Notes: generated from the letters alone by a model not told the origin. A DNA stretch of 64,000 bases from Moritella marina ATCC 15381 (GCF_008931805.1 NZ_CP044399.1:682001-746000), one strand, 5' to 3'. Positions 27,463 to 37,408 are shown, counted from the first letter of the stretch. Numbers and translations: made by a program.

Positions 27463-27493
27463 AAAAAAACAGCCTCATGGTGAGGCTGTTTTT
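27463..27493 (-). terminator. Terminator after POT transporter gene
   Basis: ACAGCCTCA / TGAGGCTGT stem, 3-nt loop, with T-run on the minus strand, about 50 bp past the transporter stop. Confidence 0.85.
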
Positions 27494-27544
27494 ACATAAC
27501 TTTAAATTTTTTACATCGTGACTATTTATGTCGTCACTTTTTTA

Positions 27545-28993
27545 TTAGGCTGTCGCTACAGCCGGTTTTTGATTTGACGTCTCTTCTTGACTCACAACTT
27601 GGCCTTCTGCGCCGTGCATCCAGTAAATTAGTTTACGTGCCGATGCAAATAGGATGAGTGATGAAATCACTGCAGCAATTGCAATACCACCAAAGATAGC
27701 CATTGGACCAGCTTCACCAATCTGCGAACCAATCATACCTGCCACTTTATTTGCAATTGCGTTAAAGCCAAACCAAGCGCCCATCATCAGTGATGCTAAG
27801 CGTAGGGGCGCTAATTTAGTGATCATAGATAGGCCGATTGGAGAAAGACATAATTCACCCATAGTATGGAAGAAATAGGCACCCACTAACCAGTACATGC
27901 TTGTCTTAACCGTTAAATCACCACCTTGCTCTAGTGTCGCAAAGATCATGAATACAAAACCAATTGCTAGCATCATCAGCGCCATTGCAAATTTAACTGG
28001 TGATGTCGGTTCTTTAGGACCCATTTTAACCCAGATCATACTCACGATTGGCGCACAGGTAATAATGAAGAACGGGTTTAATGATTGGAACCAAGCAACT
28101 GGCACTTCAAAACCACCAATCATACGGTCAGTATAATCATTTGCGTACAGGTTCATCAAACCACCGGCTTGTTCAAAGCCTGCCCAGAAGATGATAACGA
28201 ATAGACCTAAGATTAAGATAACTTTAAGGCGATCAACTTCAATTGCAGTTAACGTTTGTTTCTTACCATTGTTTGCAGCAAGTTCTTTTTTCGCTGCTGC
28301 TTCAATGCCAATATTACCTAAGTATTTATTCGCAAATAGTTTCTGTAATACAACACTCAGTACCATGGCGATACCAGACATTAAGAAACCGTATTTGTAA
28401 TCACCAGTGTAAACAACAACAGCACCAACCATAATACCAGACAAGAATGCGCCTAAGTTAATACCCATATAGAAGATAGTAAATGCGCCATCACGACGGT
28501 TATCACCTTCTTCGTATAAATCACCAACCATAGTTGAGATGTTTGGCTTAAACATACCGTTACCAGCAATGATAAATGCAAGACCTAAATAAAGGCCTGC
28601 TGTAGGGCTAAGCGATAAGGCTTCAATGGGTGCAAATAATAAGAATTGACCCAGTGCCATTAATACACCACCAATGATCACACTTCGACGTTGACCTAGG
28701 AAGTTATCTGCTAACCAGCCACCGATAAGTGGGGTGATGTAAACTAAGCCTGTATAAGTACCGTAAAGAGAAAGGGCGTCAGCTTGGCTCCAGCCTAAAC
28801 CTGCCATACCAGCTTGATAGTTCGGATCGGTTAATAGTGCAGCAGCTTGTTGGTCTTGTGTAACCGAGACTAGAAAAAGAACAAGAATTGCACGCATGCC
28901 GTAATAGCTAAAGCGTTCCATCATTTCTGTACTGAACAAAAGGAATAACCCTTTTGGGTGACCCATAAATGTATCTGAATTATTAGGATTCAT
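27545..28993 (-). CDS. POT-family proton-dependent di/tripeptide transporter
   Basis: 482 residues with 12-14 membrane helices. POT hallmarks: the ExxERFxYY motif in EMMERFSYYGMR near residue 20, the PTR2 signature around AGNGMFKPNISTMVGDLY, and FYMGINLGAFLS. Imports di- and tripeptides with protons. It resembles the Shewanella PepT and E. coli Dtp proteins, but I cannot tell which paralogue. Divergent from rfaH across a 332-bp gap. Confidence 0.92.
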   Translation of the reverse strand: MNPNNSDTFMGHPKGLFLLFSTEMMERFSYYGMRAILVLFLVSVTQDQQAAALLTDPNYQAGMAGLGWSQADALSLYGTYTGLVYITPLIGGWLADNFLGQRRSVIIGGVLMALGQFLLFAPIEALSLSPTAGLYLGLAFIIAGNGMFKPNISTMVGDLYEEGDNRRDGAFTIFYMGINLGAFLSGIMVGAVVVYTGDYKYGFLMSGIAMVLSVVLQKLFANKYLGNIGIEAAAKKELAANNGKKQTLTAIEVDRLKVILILGLFVIIFWAGFEQAGGLMNLYANDYTDRMIGGFEVPVAWFQSLNPFFIITCAPIVSMIWVKMGPKEPTSPVKFAMALMMLAIGFVFMIFATLEQGGDLTVKTSMYWLVGAYFFHTMGELCLSPIGLSMITKLAPLRLASLMMGAWFGFNAIANKVAGMIGSQIGEAGPMAIFGGIAIAAVISSLILFASARKLIYWMHGAEGQVVSQEETSNQKPAVATA

Positions 28994-29325
28994 AATATCG
29001 CCTGTTTTGTATTTTTGTATTTGTTTTTTATATTTGTAGTTTTATGCTGACAATTTATCGTTTATCAGTCTATTAATTCTTTTATATCCCTTTTGGCAGG
29101 CGGTCACAAGGGGAAATCTTGATTGTAGGAGCTGAGTCACCCTAATTTGAGTTTTTGTTCTATATATGTCTGGCAATTGTCATTTTGGTGTTAAGTATGT
29201 GTTATTTTTATTGTTCTTTATGGTTAGGCTGTGCGCACTTTACACAAAATTACTTTTAGGCTTTAATTTCTTTAATTATTACGTAAACTTATAAGAGTGA
29301 TAATGATTAGGATAATCAAGTCAAA
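28994..29325. other. Divergent intergenic region, POT transporter / rfaH
   Basis: 332 bp, T-rich, no gene or clear repeat. It must contain promoters for both flanking genes, but I see no element strong enough to place. Confidence 0.5.
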
Positions 29326-29853
29326 ATGGCGGATGTAAAAAAAGAATGGTACTTGTTGTACTGCAAAGGGAAAGAGGAGCTTAGAGCTCTTACAAATCTT
29401 GAAAATCAAGGGATTGACAGTTTTTTTCCAACGATGAAAATCGAGAAAAAAGTGCGCAACAAACTCACGTGTCAAAACGTTGTCATTTTTCCTAACTACT
29501 TATTTGTCGAAATAGATAAACGGACGGCCAATTTTAATAGCATACGTTCTACGCGTGGTGTGATTGATTTTGTGAAGTGTGGTGCTAATTATACTAAAGT
29601 GCCAACAGCCTTGGTGGCTGAGTTGAAAGCCAAGCAATTATGCCGAGATAAAGCTGTCAATGCCGTCATCGCATATGACGAAGGCGAGGCAGTGATCATT
29701 CAGGATGGTCCTTTTAAAGGCATTGAGGCTATTTATCAGTGTAAAGATGGGCTAGAGCGCTCTGTACTACTGATAAATTTGATCCATAATGTGACGACAC
29801 TGTGTATCGCTAACACAGAGATTAAAAGTAAATCAAAGTGTAAACAGTCCTAG
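29326..29853 (+). CDS. rfaH: Transcription anti-terminator RfaH
   Basis: 175 residues. NusG paralogue: NGN domain (KEWYLLYCKGKEELRALTNL, then FFPTMKIEKK and FPNYLFVEID, RSTRGVIDFVKCG) and a C-terminal KOW domain (YDEGEAVIIQDGPFKGIEAI). Recruited at ops sites to let RNA polymerase and ribosomes complete long virulence, LPS and capsule operons. No ops element (GGCGGTAGnnTG) was noticed in the window. The tail ends in a Lys/Ser-rich stretch. Confidence 0.92.
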   Translation: MADVKKEWYLLYCKGKEELRALTNLENQGIDSFFPTMKIEKKVRNKLTCQNVVIFPNYLFVEIDKRTANFNSIRSTRGVIDFVKCGANYTKVPTALVAELKAKQLCRDKAVNAVIAYDEGEAVIIQDGPFKGIEAIYQCKDGLERSVLLINLIHNVTTLCIANTEIKSKSKCKQS

Positions 29854-29930
29854 ATTACTCCTTCGCTTATCTGTTGCATAAGGGAACAGATAAGCTTTCT
29901 TCTACTGTAGCTTCTTCCCCCCCTTGGGCA

Positions 29931-30311
29931 TTACCAGCAAGCTGCAGGTAAACGGGTTAGGTTATGATCTAAACTCAATTCTTGGCATTCACTATCATGA
30001 CGTTGATTATCTCGTGCTGTTGCCGCCACTTTGTAGCCGTTGCTTTCATTGAGTTGTAAGCTGTATTGATATTTGTTGCTGCTGAGATCAATGGCCAAAT
30101 GGTTTAACTCAACATATTGTTGATGACGGCTATAGTGGTCTGTTTGCAATAAGCTGATGGTGGTTAACTTAATTTTAGCTTGATCACGATATGTGCTTAA
30201 TAGAGTCTGTTGGTAATTTGGTAGTCTAACACCAATCAAAATACTCATGATCGCAAGTGTGGTAAGTAATTCAATGAGTGTAAACCCTGATGAAATCAAT
30301 TGTTTCTGCAT
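29931..30311 (-). CDS. Type IV pilin-like protein (PilE-type minor pilin)
   Basis: 126 residues with a class III prepilin leader: MQKQLISSGFTLIELLTT, cut by PilD after the Gly of SSG|FTLIE, with Glu5 of the mature chain present, then the hydrophobic N-terminal helix. The C-terminal part has a Cys pair (SECQEL and PAACW) that may form the pilin D-loop. It stands alone, far from any pil cluster in the window. Minor pilin or type II pseudopilin is possible. Confidence 0.8.
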   Translation of the reverse strand: MQKQLISSGFTLIELLTTLAIMSILIGVRLPNYQQTLLSTYRDQAKIKLTTISLLQTDHYSRHQQYVELNHLAIDLSSNKYQYSLQLNESNGYKVAATARDNQRHDSECQELSLDHNLTRLPAACW

Positions 30312-30531
30312 CTTCTTTCCTGTTGTTATTTCATTGGCTAGAGTCTAGGTAAGATGTCATTCATTGGTGATGTTTTAGACGATGTTGTGACAGTGATAAG
30401 GTTTAAGCTGAAGTTAATAGGGCTGGAACAAGGCTAACTGACCTGCGTTCGCATTTAGTTGTTGTGTCTGACGGCATTTTGTTAGATCATTGTTCACTAT
30501 TTTATGAAAAATTTACTGTTTGAGGTAAGGA

Positions 30532-32175
30532 ATGAGTCAGGCCGAAGTACGCCCAACGAACTTTATTCGTCAGATTATTGATGAAGATTTAAATTCCGGC
30601 AAACACACTAATGTGCATACGCGTTTTCCGCCAGAGCCGAATGGCTTTTTGCATATTGGTCATGCCAAATCTATTTGTTTGAATTTTGGTATTGCTGACG
30701 ATTACCAGGGACAGTGTAATCTACGTTTTGATGATACGAACCCAGAAAAAGAAGACATTGATTACGTTCATGCGATCCAAGAAGACGTGAAGTGGTTAGG
30801 GTTTAATTGGGATGGCGACGTTCGTTATTCATCAAACTATTTCGATAAGTTATTCGAGTATGCGGTTGAATTGATCCAAGCGGGCAAAGCCTATGTTTGT
30901 TTCTTAAATGCAGAAGAAACACGTGAATATCGTGGCACGCTGAATAAGCCGGGTAAAAATAGCCCATTCCGTGAAACGAGCATCGAAGAAAACCTCGCGT
31001 TATTTAACAAAATGCGTGATGCTGGTTTTGCCGATGGTGAATGTTGTTTACGTGCTAAAATTGACATGACGTCATCGTTCATGTGTATGCGTGATCCTGT
31101 GCTTTACCGTATTAAACGTGCTCACCATCACCAGACTGGCGACAAATGGTGCATTTACCCAATGTACGATTTCACCCACTGTATTTCTGATGCGATAGAA
31201 GGTATTTCACACTCTATCTGTACGCTAGAATTCCAAGACAACCGTCGTGTTTACGATTGGGTATTAGATAATATCTCAATTGATTGCCGCCCACGTCAAT
31301 ACGAATTCTCTCGTTTGAATATCGAATTCACGATGATGTCTAAGCGTAAGTTGAATGCATTAGTAACAGAAAATCACGTTAGTGGTTGGGATGATCCGCG
31401 TATGCCAACAATTGCTGGTTTACGTCGCCGTGGTTATACAGCTGCGTCAATCCGCGAATTCTGTAAGCGTATTGGTGTTACTAAGCAGATCAACACAATT
31501 GAAATGGGCATGTTAGAAGCGTGTATCCGTGAAGATTTAGAGAACTCAGCACCACGTGCAATGGCAGTACTTGATCCGATTAAATTAGTGATTACTAACT
31601 ATCCTGAAGATCAAACAGAGCAATTAATTGCACCAGCTCACCCTAAATTAGACATGGGTAACCGTACACTGCCATTTGGCCGTGAATTATTTATTGATCG
31701 TGCGGATTTCCGTGAAGAAGCGAACAAGAAATACAAACGTTTAGTATTAGGTAAAGAAGTACGTTTACGTAATGCTTATATCGTTAGAGCTGACGACGTT
31801 GTTAAAGATGACGAAGGTAACATCACTGAAATTCACTGTACTTACGACGATGAAACATTGGGTAAAAACCCAAGTGATGGTCGTAAAGCAAAAGGTGTTA
31901 TTCATTGGGTATCTGCGACAGGTTCTGTTGATGCAGAAGTACGTGTTTATGACCGTCTATTTAAAATAGAAGATCCTGCAAGTGTGGAAACATTAGAAGA
32001 AGCACTGAATGAAGAATCATTAGTTGTGATTAAAACAGCTAAAGTTGAACCAGGTCTTGTGACAGCGCAAGCTGAAAGCGCATACCAGTTTGAACGTGAA
32101 GGTTACTTCTGCGCAGATAAAGATTCAACAGCGGATAAACTCGTGTTTAACCGTACTGTATCTTTACGCGGCTAA
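30532..32175 (+). CDS. glnS: Glutaminyl-tRNA synthetase
   Basis: 547 residues (E. coli 554). Class Ib synthetase charging tRNA-Gln. ATP-binding motifs: HIGH in [10 protein letters not shown] and KMSKS-type MMSKRKL. The N-terminal [20 protein letters not shown] block, the acceptor-binding domain and the two C-terminal beta-barrels that read the anticodon are all present. AGGTAAGG lies ahead of the ATG. Monocistronic, convergent with fur. Confidence 0.98.
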   Translation: MSQAEVRPTNFIRQIIDEDLNSGKHTNVHTRFPPEPNGFLHIGHAKSICLNFGIADDYQGQCNLRFDDTNPEKEDIDYVHAIQEDVKWLGFNWDGDVRYSSNYFDKLFEYAVELIQAGKAYVCFLNAEETREYRGTLNKPGKNSPFRETSIEENLALFNKMRDAGFADGECCLRAKIDMTSSFMCMRDPVLYRIKRAHHHQTGDKWCIYPMYDFTHCISDAIEGISHSICTLEFQDNRRVYDWVLDNISIDCRPRQYEFSRLNIEFTMMSKRKLNALVTENHVSGWDDPRMPTIAGLRRRGYTAASIREFCKRIGVTKQINTIEMGMLEACIREDLENSAPRAMAVLDPIKLVITNYPEDQTEQLIAPAHPKLDMGNRTLPFGRELFIDRADFREEANKKYKRLVLGKEVRLRNAYIVRADDVVKDDEGNITEIHCTYDDETLGKNPSDGRKAKGVIHWVSATGSVDAEVRVYDRLFKIEDPASVETLEEALNEESLVVIKTAKVEPGLVTAQAESAYQFEREGYFCADKDSTADKLVFNRTVSLRG

Positions 32176-32181
32176 GTACGA

Positions 32182-32210
32182 AACACCAAGAAATTTATTT
32201 CTTGGTGTTA
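32182..32210 (+). terminator. Terminator after glnS
   Basis: AACACCAAGAAA / TTTCTTGGTGTT stem with 4-nt loop, 6 bp past the glnS stop; short T tract. Confidence 0.75.
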
Positions 32211-32250
32211 TTTAACGTTCTTGGCGTTATCTAACATGAAAAAATGTATA

Positions 32251-32278
32251 AAAAAAGGAGCTGATTGGCTCCTTTTTA
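32251..32278. terminator. Bidirectional terminator between glnS and fur
   Basis: AAAAAGGAGC / GCTCCTTTTT with a 7-nt loop; A-run and T-run serve both convergent genes. Confidence 0.85.
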
Positions 32279-32301
32279 TTTATCTGTAGTTTAAAGTACA
32301 A

Positions 32302-32727
32302 CTATTTATGGTTACACTTGCCATCTAATGAGCGACCATACAGGTATAAACTGTGGGCTTGTAATGACATTCCATTCTCAGCTGCAATATCACGTTGACG
32401 ATCTTCGATCAAGTCATCATGAAATTCAATTACGTGGCCACAATCAAGGCATACTAGGTGATCGTGGTGATCTTGAGTTGCCAATTCAAACACCGATTTA
32501 CCGCCTTCGAAGTAATGGCGTGTCACAATACCCGCATCATCAAATTGGTTAAGTACTCGATATACTGTTGCTAGACCAATTTCTTCGCCTTTACTAAGCA
32601 ATTGTTTGTATAAGTCTTCGGCACTAGTATGTTGACTGCTAGGGAGTTGTAATAATTCTAAAATTTTAATTCTTGGCAGCGTTATTTTTAACCCTGCTTT
32701 TTTTAATGCGCTTTTTCTATCAGTCAT
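32302..32727 (-). CDS. fur: Ferric uptake regulator Fur
   Basis: 141 residues. N-terminal winged helix (ALKKAGLKITLPRIKILELL, then GLATVYRVLNQFDDAGIV) and the metal-binding dimerisation domain with HDHLVCLDCG, giving the structural zinc CxxC. Fe2+-loaded repressor of iron uptake. Synteny with fldA-ybfE-ybfF-seqA matches E. coli, though a DUF4442 gene lies between. I saw no clear Fur box in its own upstream region. Confidence 0.97.
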   Translation of the reverse strand: MTDRKSALKKAGLKITLPRIKILELLQLPSSQHTSAEDLYKQLLSKGEEIGLATVYRVLNQFDDAGIVTRHYFEGGKSVFELATQDHHDHLVCLDCGHVIEFHDDLIEDRQRDIAAENGMSLQAHSLYLYGRSLDGKCNHK

Positions 32728-32907
32728 AACGTACTCATTTTAAAATAGAGAAGAGTATTTTTTCTTTATATTCTTAGTCATTATATGACGAGACGCAAAA
32801 ACAATAAACCTCATATTTGTTAAAGCGGGATTTAAATGCATAAATTTAAGTGTTAATCTGCAATTAGTTTAGTCTGGTATGACCAGGGCGTGTGTAATGA
32901 GGGTGAA

Positions 32908-33402
32908 ATGCAACAATTTTTTAAATATTCTAAAGTTATTCAAACGGGTCTTAATCTATGGCCGCCTTTTCGTGGGGCGGGTATTCGTATTGATGCGTTA
33001 TCAGCGGATTATTTACGTTGTAAAGTATCACTAAAGTTTCGTTGGTGGAACAAGAATGCTAACCGTACTCAATATGGCGGTAGTATGTTTTCGATGACAG
33101 ATCCTATTTATCCGTTAATGTTCATGGGCATTCTGGGGAAAGAGTATGTGGTTTGGGATAAGGCTGCTGAAATTGAATATATAGCCCCTGGTAAAAAACG
33201 TTTGTTGGCTGAGTTTGAACTGAGCCCTCAGCAGATCGCCGAGATTGTTGAAGCAACAAAAACAGGGCAGAAAATATTCCCTCAATTTGAGGTGTTAATT
33301 AAAGATACCAAGGGGACGAAAGTCGCAAAAATTAAGCGTACGCTCTATATTCGTAAAAAAGAGCAGTATTGTGTTCCGCAAGATGCAGTCGCTACGGCTT
33401 AA
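32908..33402 (+). CDS. DUF4442 hot-dog-fold protein (thioesterase-like)
   Basis: 164 residues from ATG 32908, with GAGGG at 32899-32903; an in-frame GTG lies at 32890. The sequence fits the DUF4442/YiiD-C type hot-dog proteins: LNLWPPFRGAGIRI, RWWNKNANRTQYGGSMFSM and VWDKAAEIEYIAPGKK. Acyl-thioesterase activity is presumed for the fold but not shown. It is inserted, on the opposite strand, between fur and fldA. Confidence 0.75.
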   Translation: MQQFFKYSKVIQTGLNLWPPFRGAGIRIDALSADYLRCKVSLKFRWWNKNANRTQYGGSMFSMTDPIYPLMFMGILGKEYVVWDKAAEIEYIAPGKKRLLAEFELSPQQIAEIVEATKTGQKIFPQFEVLIKDTKGTKVAKIKRTLYIRKKEQYCVPQDAVATA

Positions 33403-33560
33403 GGTGAAGATAGAAAGAAGAATAGGAAAATAGCAGTAAAAGAGACGACGTCAGGAACGTTTTCTTCTTTTTACTGCTTGTTACTTTTCTTATTCGCTAA
33501 CCAAGCGACTCAAGCATGTAGATTGCCTACCTTGAAGCCGTTTGGTTATGAACTAAAAGA

Positions 33561-34088
33561 TTAGTCTTCTAGTTCAGCAAGGCACATTTCGCTGTGGATC
33601 TGTTTTACCCAAGCTTCAACACGTTCTGCAGTTAATTCAGGTTGGCGATCTTCATCGATACCTAAACCAACGAAGTGATTGTCATCTGTTAATGCTTTCG
33701 ATGCTTCGAAATCATAACCTTCAGTTGGCCATTCACCGATTAATGTCCCACCTTTTGCTTCAACAACGTCACGTAGTGTGCCCATTGCATCAAGGAAATA
33801 CTCAGCGTAATCTTCTTGGTCACCGCAACCGAAGATTGCAACGAGCTTATCAGAAAAATCGATTTCTTCTAGTGATGGCATGAAATCATCCCAATCACAT
33901 TGAGATTCGCCATAATACCAAGTCGGAATACCTAAAATTAATAGGCTGAACTCGTTAATATCTGCAGTTGTTGATTTTGCAATGTCTTTAACATCAACAA
34001 GCTGTTTACCCAGTTGTTTCTGGATCATCTTAGCAACTACTTCAGTGTTACCAGTGTCACTACCAAAAAATAAGCCTACGCTAGCCAT
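33561..34088 (-). CDS. fldA: Flavodoxin FldA
   Basis: 175 residues (E. coli 176), long-chain flavodoxin. FMN phosphate loop GSDTGNTEVVAK, the W-containing loop PTWYYGESQCDW and the second isoalloxazine loop GCGDQEDYAEYF are intact. Low-potential electron donor to pyruvate-formate lyase activation, biotin and methionine synthesis. Same order as E. coli (fur, fldA, ybfE); ybfE ends 32 bp upstream of it in transcription order. Confidence 0.96.
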   Translation of the reverse strand: MASVGLFFGSDTGNTEVVAKMIQKQLGKQLVDVKDIAKSTTADINEFSLLILGIPTWYYGESQCDWDDFMPSLEEIDFSDKLVAIFGCGDQEDYAEYFLDAMGTLRDVVEAKGGTLIGEWPTEGYDFEASKALTDDNHFVGLGIDEDRQPELTAERVEAWVKQIHSEMCLAELED

Positions 34089-34120
34089 TCTTAAATTATC
34101 CTAATATTTTGAATTTAAAC

Positions 34121-34393
34121 TTATCTTGCTACATGAGTCTGCAATAATTGTTGTATATATTCACTGCGAGTCATATTAGCACTTTTTGCTTGCAAATTTA
34201 ACATATCAAATAAGTCTTGTTCGACTTTTAATTCAATACGTTTTAATCCATTAGCCTTATCACGGCTCAATTGATTACGTTTACTGTGTCTCAACTGCTC
34301 TTTACGTGAGAGTGGGCTAGTTTTAGGTCTACCAGCACGCTTCTCTTCTGCAAAAAGGTCAATCGTGGTTCTATCTAAACTTTCCTTTGCCAC
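34121..34393 (-). CDS. ybfE: YbfE-like ribbon-helix-helix-type protein
   Basis: 90 residues, very basic, matching YbfE: DRTTIDLFAEEKRAGRPKTS, then SRKEQLRHSKRNQ and LKRIELKVEQDLFDMLNLQA. The end (ANMTRSEYIQQLL) resembles a ribbon-helix-helix helix B, suggesting DNA binding. In E. coli it is LexA-regulated; no good LexA box is seen here. Between fldA and the DUF2788 gene. Confidence 0.88.
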   Translation of the reverse strand: MAKESLDRTTIDLFAEEKRAGRPKTSPLSRKEQLRHSKRNQLSRDKANGLKRIELKVEQDLFDMLNLQAKSANMTRSEYIQQLLQTHVAR

Positions 34394-34427
34394 GTTATTT
34401 TCGCCATTGCAGTTATAGTATTAGTAA

Positions 34428-34655
34428 TTAAATCTGAGTTTCCCAGACAGTGATCAATATTTCTTTAAACACAAAACCAGCCATACCAAAGCAGAGTACA
34501 AACCAAACGGCGATACGTCCAAATTTAGGCACGTTACCTTTTTTAAGCACATCTTGAATTGCCATGCCGATTAAGAAAAACAGAGCGACAAAAAATAGCT
34601 TAATGCCTACCGCTTCAATTAAGTCAATGTATTCATACAACATATCAATTTTCAC
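34428..34655 (-). CDS. DUF2788 small membrane protein
   Basis: 75 residues with two transmembrane helices (about 17-33 and 48-68) joined by a short basic loop (QDVLKKGNVPKFGR). DUF2788 proteins sit beside ybfE/fldA in many Vibrio-like genomes; E. coli lacks it at this place. Function unknown. Confidence 0.75.
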   Translation of the reverse strand: MKIDMLYEYIDLIEAVGIKLFFVALFFLIGMAIQDVLKKGNVPKFGRIAVWFVLCFGMAGFVFKEILITVWETQI

Positions 34656-34713
34656 CTAGAGTACATGACAGTATTTACTAAGAGTACGAGTGAGCGAATA
34701 TATCACAATGTGG

Positions 34714-35481
34714 CTAATGACTAAATAAAAAGTCGACTATTATTTTATTAAATATCACTGGTTTTTCGGCGTGTAGCCAGTGCCCTGTGCCTTGTACTAG
34801 CTTTGCCTTGGCGTGGGGGAAGTATTGCGCAATGGCAGATTTATGCGCACTGGTTATATAGTCTGAGTTCATGCCTTTGATAAATAGTACTGGTTTATCA
34901 TACTGTTTATTTGTCTCTGGCCAGTCAGAAATGGCATCGTACTGTGCAATGATGGTGTCTAATGCATAGTAAAAGCCATATTGACCTTGGGTATTTTTGT
35001 ATAACCCTTTGAGTAGGAATTGCTGTACTCCCGCTTCTTCAACATGTTCCGCCAGTTTAGCTTGTGCATCACTGCGTGTTGTTATATCGGCAAGTGGGAT
35101 GTTTTTGAGACCAGCAAAAACATTATCATGTCGGGGCGGGTAATTAACAGGGGCAATATCGGCAACCGCTAAACTACTTACGCGGGTTGGAAAGTTAAGC
35201 GCGGTACGCATCGCGATCTTACCGCCCATCGAATGACCGACAATGTGCGCTTGCTCGATCGTTAAATGATCCATTAACTGAATAATATCATTTGCCATAT
35301 CATCATAATGCATACTATCATGACGCATAGATAAGCCATGGTTTCTGACATCAACAGCAATGACTTGATAATCAGTTTTTAGTTGTTTAATAAGCATGCC
35401 TAAGTTAGTCGCACTGCCAAATAAACCATGGATAACGATCACAGGAACACCCTGACCGTATATTTTGTGATTAAGTAACAT
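34714..35481 (-). CDS. ybfF: Esterase YbfF
   Basis: 255 residues from ATG 35481 (GGAGAG upstream), the length of E. coli YbfF (254); the frame extends upstream to 35604 without homology-type sequence. Alpha/beta hydrolase with oxyanion HGLFGSATNLG, nucleophile VGHSMGGK, acid near FIKGMNSDYI and His in GTGHWLHAEKP. Cleaves short acyl esters, possibly acyl-CoA. Divergent from seqA. Confidence 0.92.
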   Translation of the reverse strand: MLLNHKIYGQGVPVIVIHGLFGSATNLGMLIKQLKTDYQVIAVDVRNHGLSMRHDSMHYDDMANDIIQLMDHLTIEQAHIVGHSMGGKIAMRTALNFPTRVSSLAVADIAPVNYPPRHDNVFAGLKNIPLADITTRSDAQAKLAEHVEEAGVQQFLLKGLYKNTQGQYGFYYALDTIIAQYDAISDWPETNKQYDKPVLFIKGMNSDYITSAHKSAIAQYFPHAKAKLVQGTGHWLHAEKPVIFNKIIVDFLFSH

Positions 35482-35651
35482 ATATCTCTCCGTTATTGTG
35501 GCTGATTCTACCGCAATAATTAGGTCAATGTCGTGTATGAATTGTCGACAAATGCACCATAGAGGTAATATTTTGCTTATAAGCATAGAGAGAAATCTAT
35601 TCACAAGGTATAATTAAACCAAATTTATAAGCAAGGATTCACTAGTTAAAT

Positions 35652-36278
35652 ATGAAAACGATTGAGCTTGAAGACGACCTATATCGTTATATTGCTAGTC
35701 AAACGAAAGATATTGGCGAAAGTGCATCAGATATTTTACGTCGCTTACTTGATGTATCAGCAAATGTTTCTGCAGATTTAACGAATGTTGAAGAATCGCA
35801 GCCGCATGCAGTGGACACCAACAGTGAGACTAAGCAAACGGTAACTAAATCACCGGTAGTTGTAGAAGAAGAACCTACGCCTGTATCTGCACCTATTGTG
35901 GTAGAAACAGCTGTAGAGGTTGTTAGCCATTCTACATTGCCAGCCAGTATCGCTAAGCTTATTAAAAATAAGAAATTTAAAGAAACAACTGTTTCGGTTA
36001 CTAAGTTTATCCAGATTTTATCTGTGTTGTATGCTGAAAACCCGAAAGAGTTTGATAGTGCGACTGATATTAAAGGTCGTAAACGTATTTACTTTGCAAA
36101 ATCTGAAAGTGAATTGTTAAGCGCAGGTAGCACGACTAAACCGCGCCACATCGAAAACACACCATATTGGGTTATCACTAATACCAATACGGGGCGCAAA
36201 CGTAATATAATTACGCAGCTAATGGCTGAAATGGGCTATACCCATGCGCTAATTGATGCTGTAAGTCAATCTATCTAA
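35652..36278 (+). CDS. seqA: Replication-initiation negative modulator SeqA
   Basis: 208 residues (E. coli 181). N-terminal oligomerisation domain MKTIELEDDLYRYIASQTKD...SASDILRRLLD, a longer than usual Glu/Val/Thr linker (about 40-95), and the C-terminal hemimethylated-GATC-binding domain from about 100 (TKFIQILSVLYAENPKEF, GRKRIYFAK, NTNTGRKRNI). Sequesters oriC and controls dnaA. pgm, its usual neighbour in enterics, is replaced here by btuC-like. Confidence 0.96.
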   Translation: MKTIELEDDLYRYIASQTKDIGESASDILRRLLDVSANVSADLTNVEESQPHAVDTNSETKQTVTKSPVVVEEEPTPVSAPIVVETAVEVVSHSTLPASIAKLIKNKKFKETTVSVTKFIQILSVLYAENPKEFDSATDIKGRKRIYFAKSESELLSAGSTTKPRHIENTPYWVITNTNTGRKRNIITQLMAEMGYTHALIDAVSQSI

Positions 36279-36292
36279 TTACAGCCTACTGG

Positions 36293-36346
36293 CAAGGTAT
36301 TTAAAATGTGCTTAAGCGTTATGCTGACATTATTTAAAGTACCTTG
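36293..36346 (+). repeat. Hairpin between seqA and btuC-like gene
   Basis: CAAGGTATTTAAA (36293-36305) pairs with TTTAAAGTACCTTG (36333-36346) with one bulged G. No T-run, so a processing or stability hairpin rather than a clear terminator. Confidence 0.45.
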
Positions 36347-36388
36347 TCTGTTTCCTTCAGAATCCCAATTCCGATTTCAATTTAAAGT

Positions 36389-37408
36389 ATGATCGACCTC
36401 CTCCAACTACAGCGTGCTAGTACACAAAAAAGTCGCACGACGCTTATTTTTTTAGCCACCTTTTTGGTGGTGGTTAGTTTTATTTCTCTAGCGTCTGGTA
36501 ATTTTAGTATTGCTATCGATGACATAGTGAATGGCCTATCACCTTTACAACAACAAGTGCTGTTTGAATTACGTCTTCCCCGCATTGTGACGGCTATTTT
36601 AGTGGGTGCTGCTTTAGCTGTTGCTGGGTGTATCTTGCAGGTATTACTGGCTAATTCGCTGGCTGAGCCTGGGGTGATTGGCATTTCATCGTTTGCGAGC
36701 TTGTTTGCGGTATTATCAATTGTGCTACTTGATTCGCTATTGCCACAGTGGGCTGGGCTGCAGCAGTATATCTTGCCATTGTCGGCTTTTGTTGGTGCTA
36801 GCCTAGTTACCGGTCTGTTGTATCAAGTGACTAAAAATAATTTACCAACCACCAAAATATTGCTATTAGGTGTGGCGATTGGCATTTTCTCGGGTGCTAT
36901 TATGACTTGGTTACTGTATTTTTCAGATGACAGTAGCATGCGTCAAATGTTGTATTGGATGATGGGTAATTTAGCCTACGGAGCAGATCTCATTTATATC
37001 GCGGTGATACCACTTGTTTTAAGTTTTTTGTGGATCATGCGCCGTATTGATGCGTTGAATCTTTTACAGTTTGGTGAACAAGGCGCTTTTCAATCTGGTA
37101 TTGATGTACCGAAGTTACGTATTCAACTTATCTTATGCGTCGCGGTTCTCACGGGAATATCAGTATCAATGGCGGGGGTTATTAGTTTCATCGGTCTTGT
37201 TATCCCGCATATCCTGCGCATATTGGTGACCAGTCAGTTGCGCTTTTTAGTGCCTGCATCGGCATTACTTGGGGCGAGTTTTTTATTATTAGCGGATTTG
37301 ATCGCCCGCAGTGCATTTGCAACTGCTGAGCTACCAGTCGGTGCAATCACCGCTAGCCTTGGCGCGCCATTCTTTATCTATCTGTTATTACGCAAGCAAG
37401 ATATCTAA
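36389..37408 (+). CDS. btuC: BtuC-like ABC transporter permease (vitamin B12/siderophore type)
   Basis: 339 residues, about ten transmembrane helices. FecCD/BtuC family: RLPRIVTAILVGAALAVAG, the coupling segment around GNLAYGADLI, GVISFIGLVIPHILR and the closing ELPVGAITASLGAPFFIYLL. Length and pattern fit BtuC (E. coli 326), but siderophore permeases look alike. The ATPase gene follows; no btuF or riboswitch is nearby. Confidence 0.82.
   Translation: MIDLLQLQRASTQKSRTTLIFLATFLVVVSFISLASGNFSIAIDDIVNGLSPLQQQVLFELRLPRIVTAILVGAALAVAGCILQVLLANSLAEPGVIGISSFASLFAVLSIVLLDSLLPQWAGLQQYILPLSAFVGASLVTGLLYQVTKNNLPTTKILLLGVAIGIFSGAIMTWLLYFSDDSSMRQMLYWMMGNLAYGADLIYIAVIPLVLSFLWIMRRIDALNLLQFGEQGAFQSGIDVPKLRIQLILCVAVLTGISVSMAGVISFIGLVIPHILRILVTSQLRFLVPASALLGASFLLLADLIARSAFATAELPVGAITASLGAPFFIYLLLRKQDI

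Noticed and set aside
28994-29325. ops element or structured leader near rfaH
   Set aside because: No GGCGGTAG-type sequence and no convincing inverted repeat in the gap.
34656-34713. LexA-like site CTGTCATGTACTCTAG (minus strand) ahead of the DUF2788-ybfE genes
   Set aside because: One half is TAG instead of CAG and the core is not AT-rich; too weak to call.
35482-35604. 41-residue N-terminal extension of ybfF
   Set aside because: ATG 35481 has GGAGAG and gives the normal family length; the extension reads as intergenic sequence.
36293-36388. Cobalamin riboswitch before the btuC-like gene
   Set aside because: The seqA-btuC gap is only ~110 bp and lacks a recognisable B12-box; just a simple hairpin is seen.
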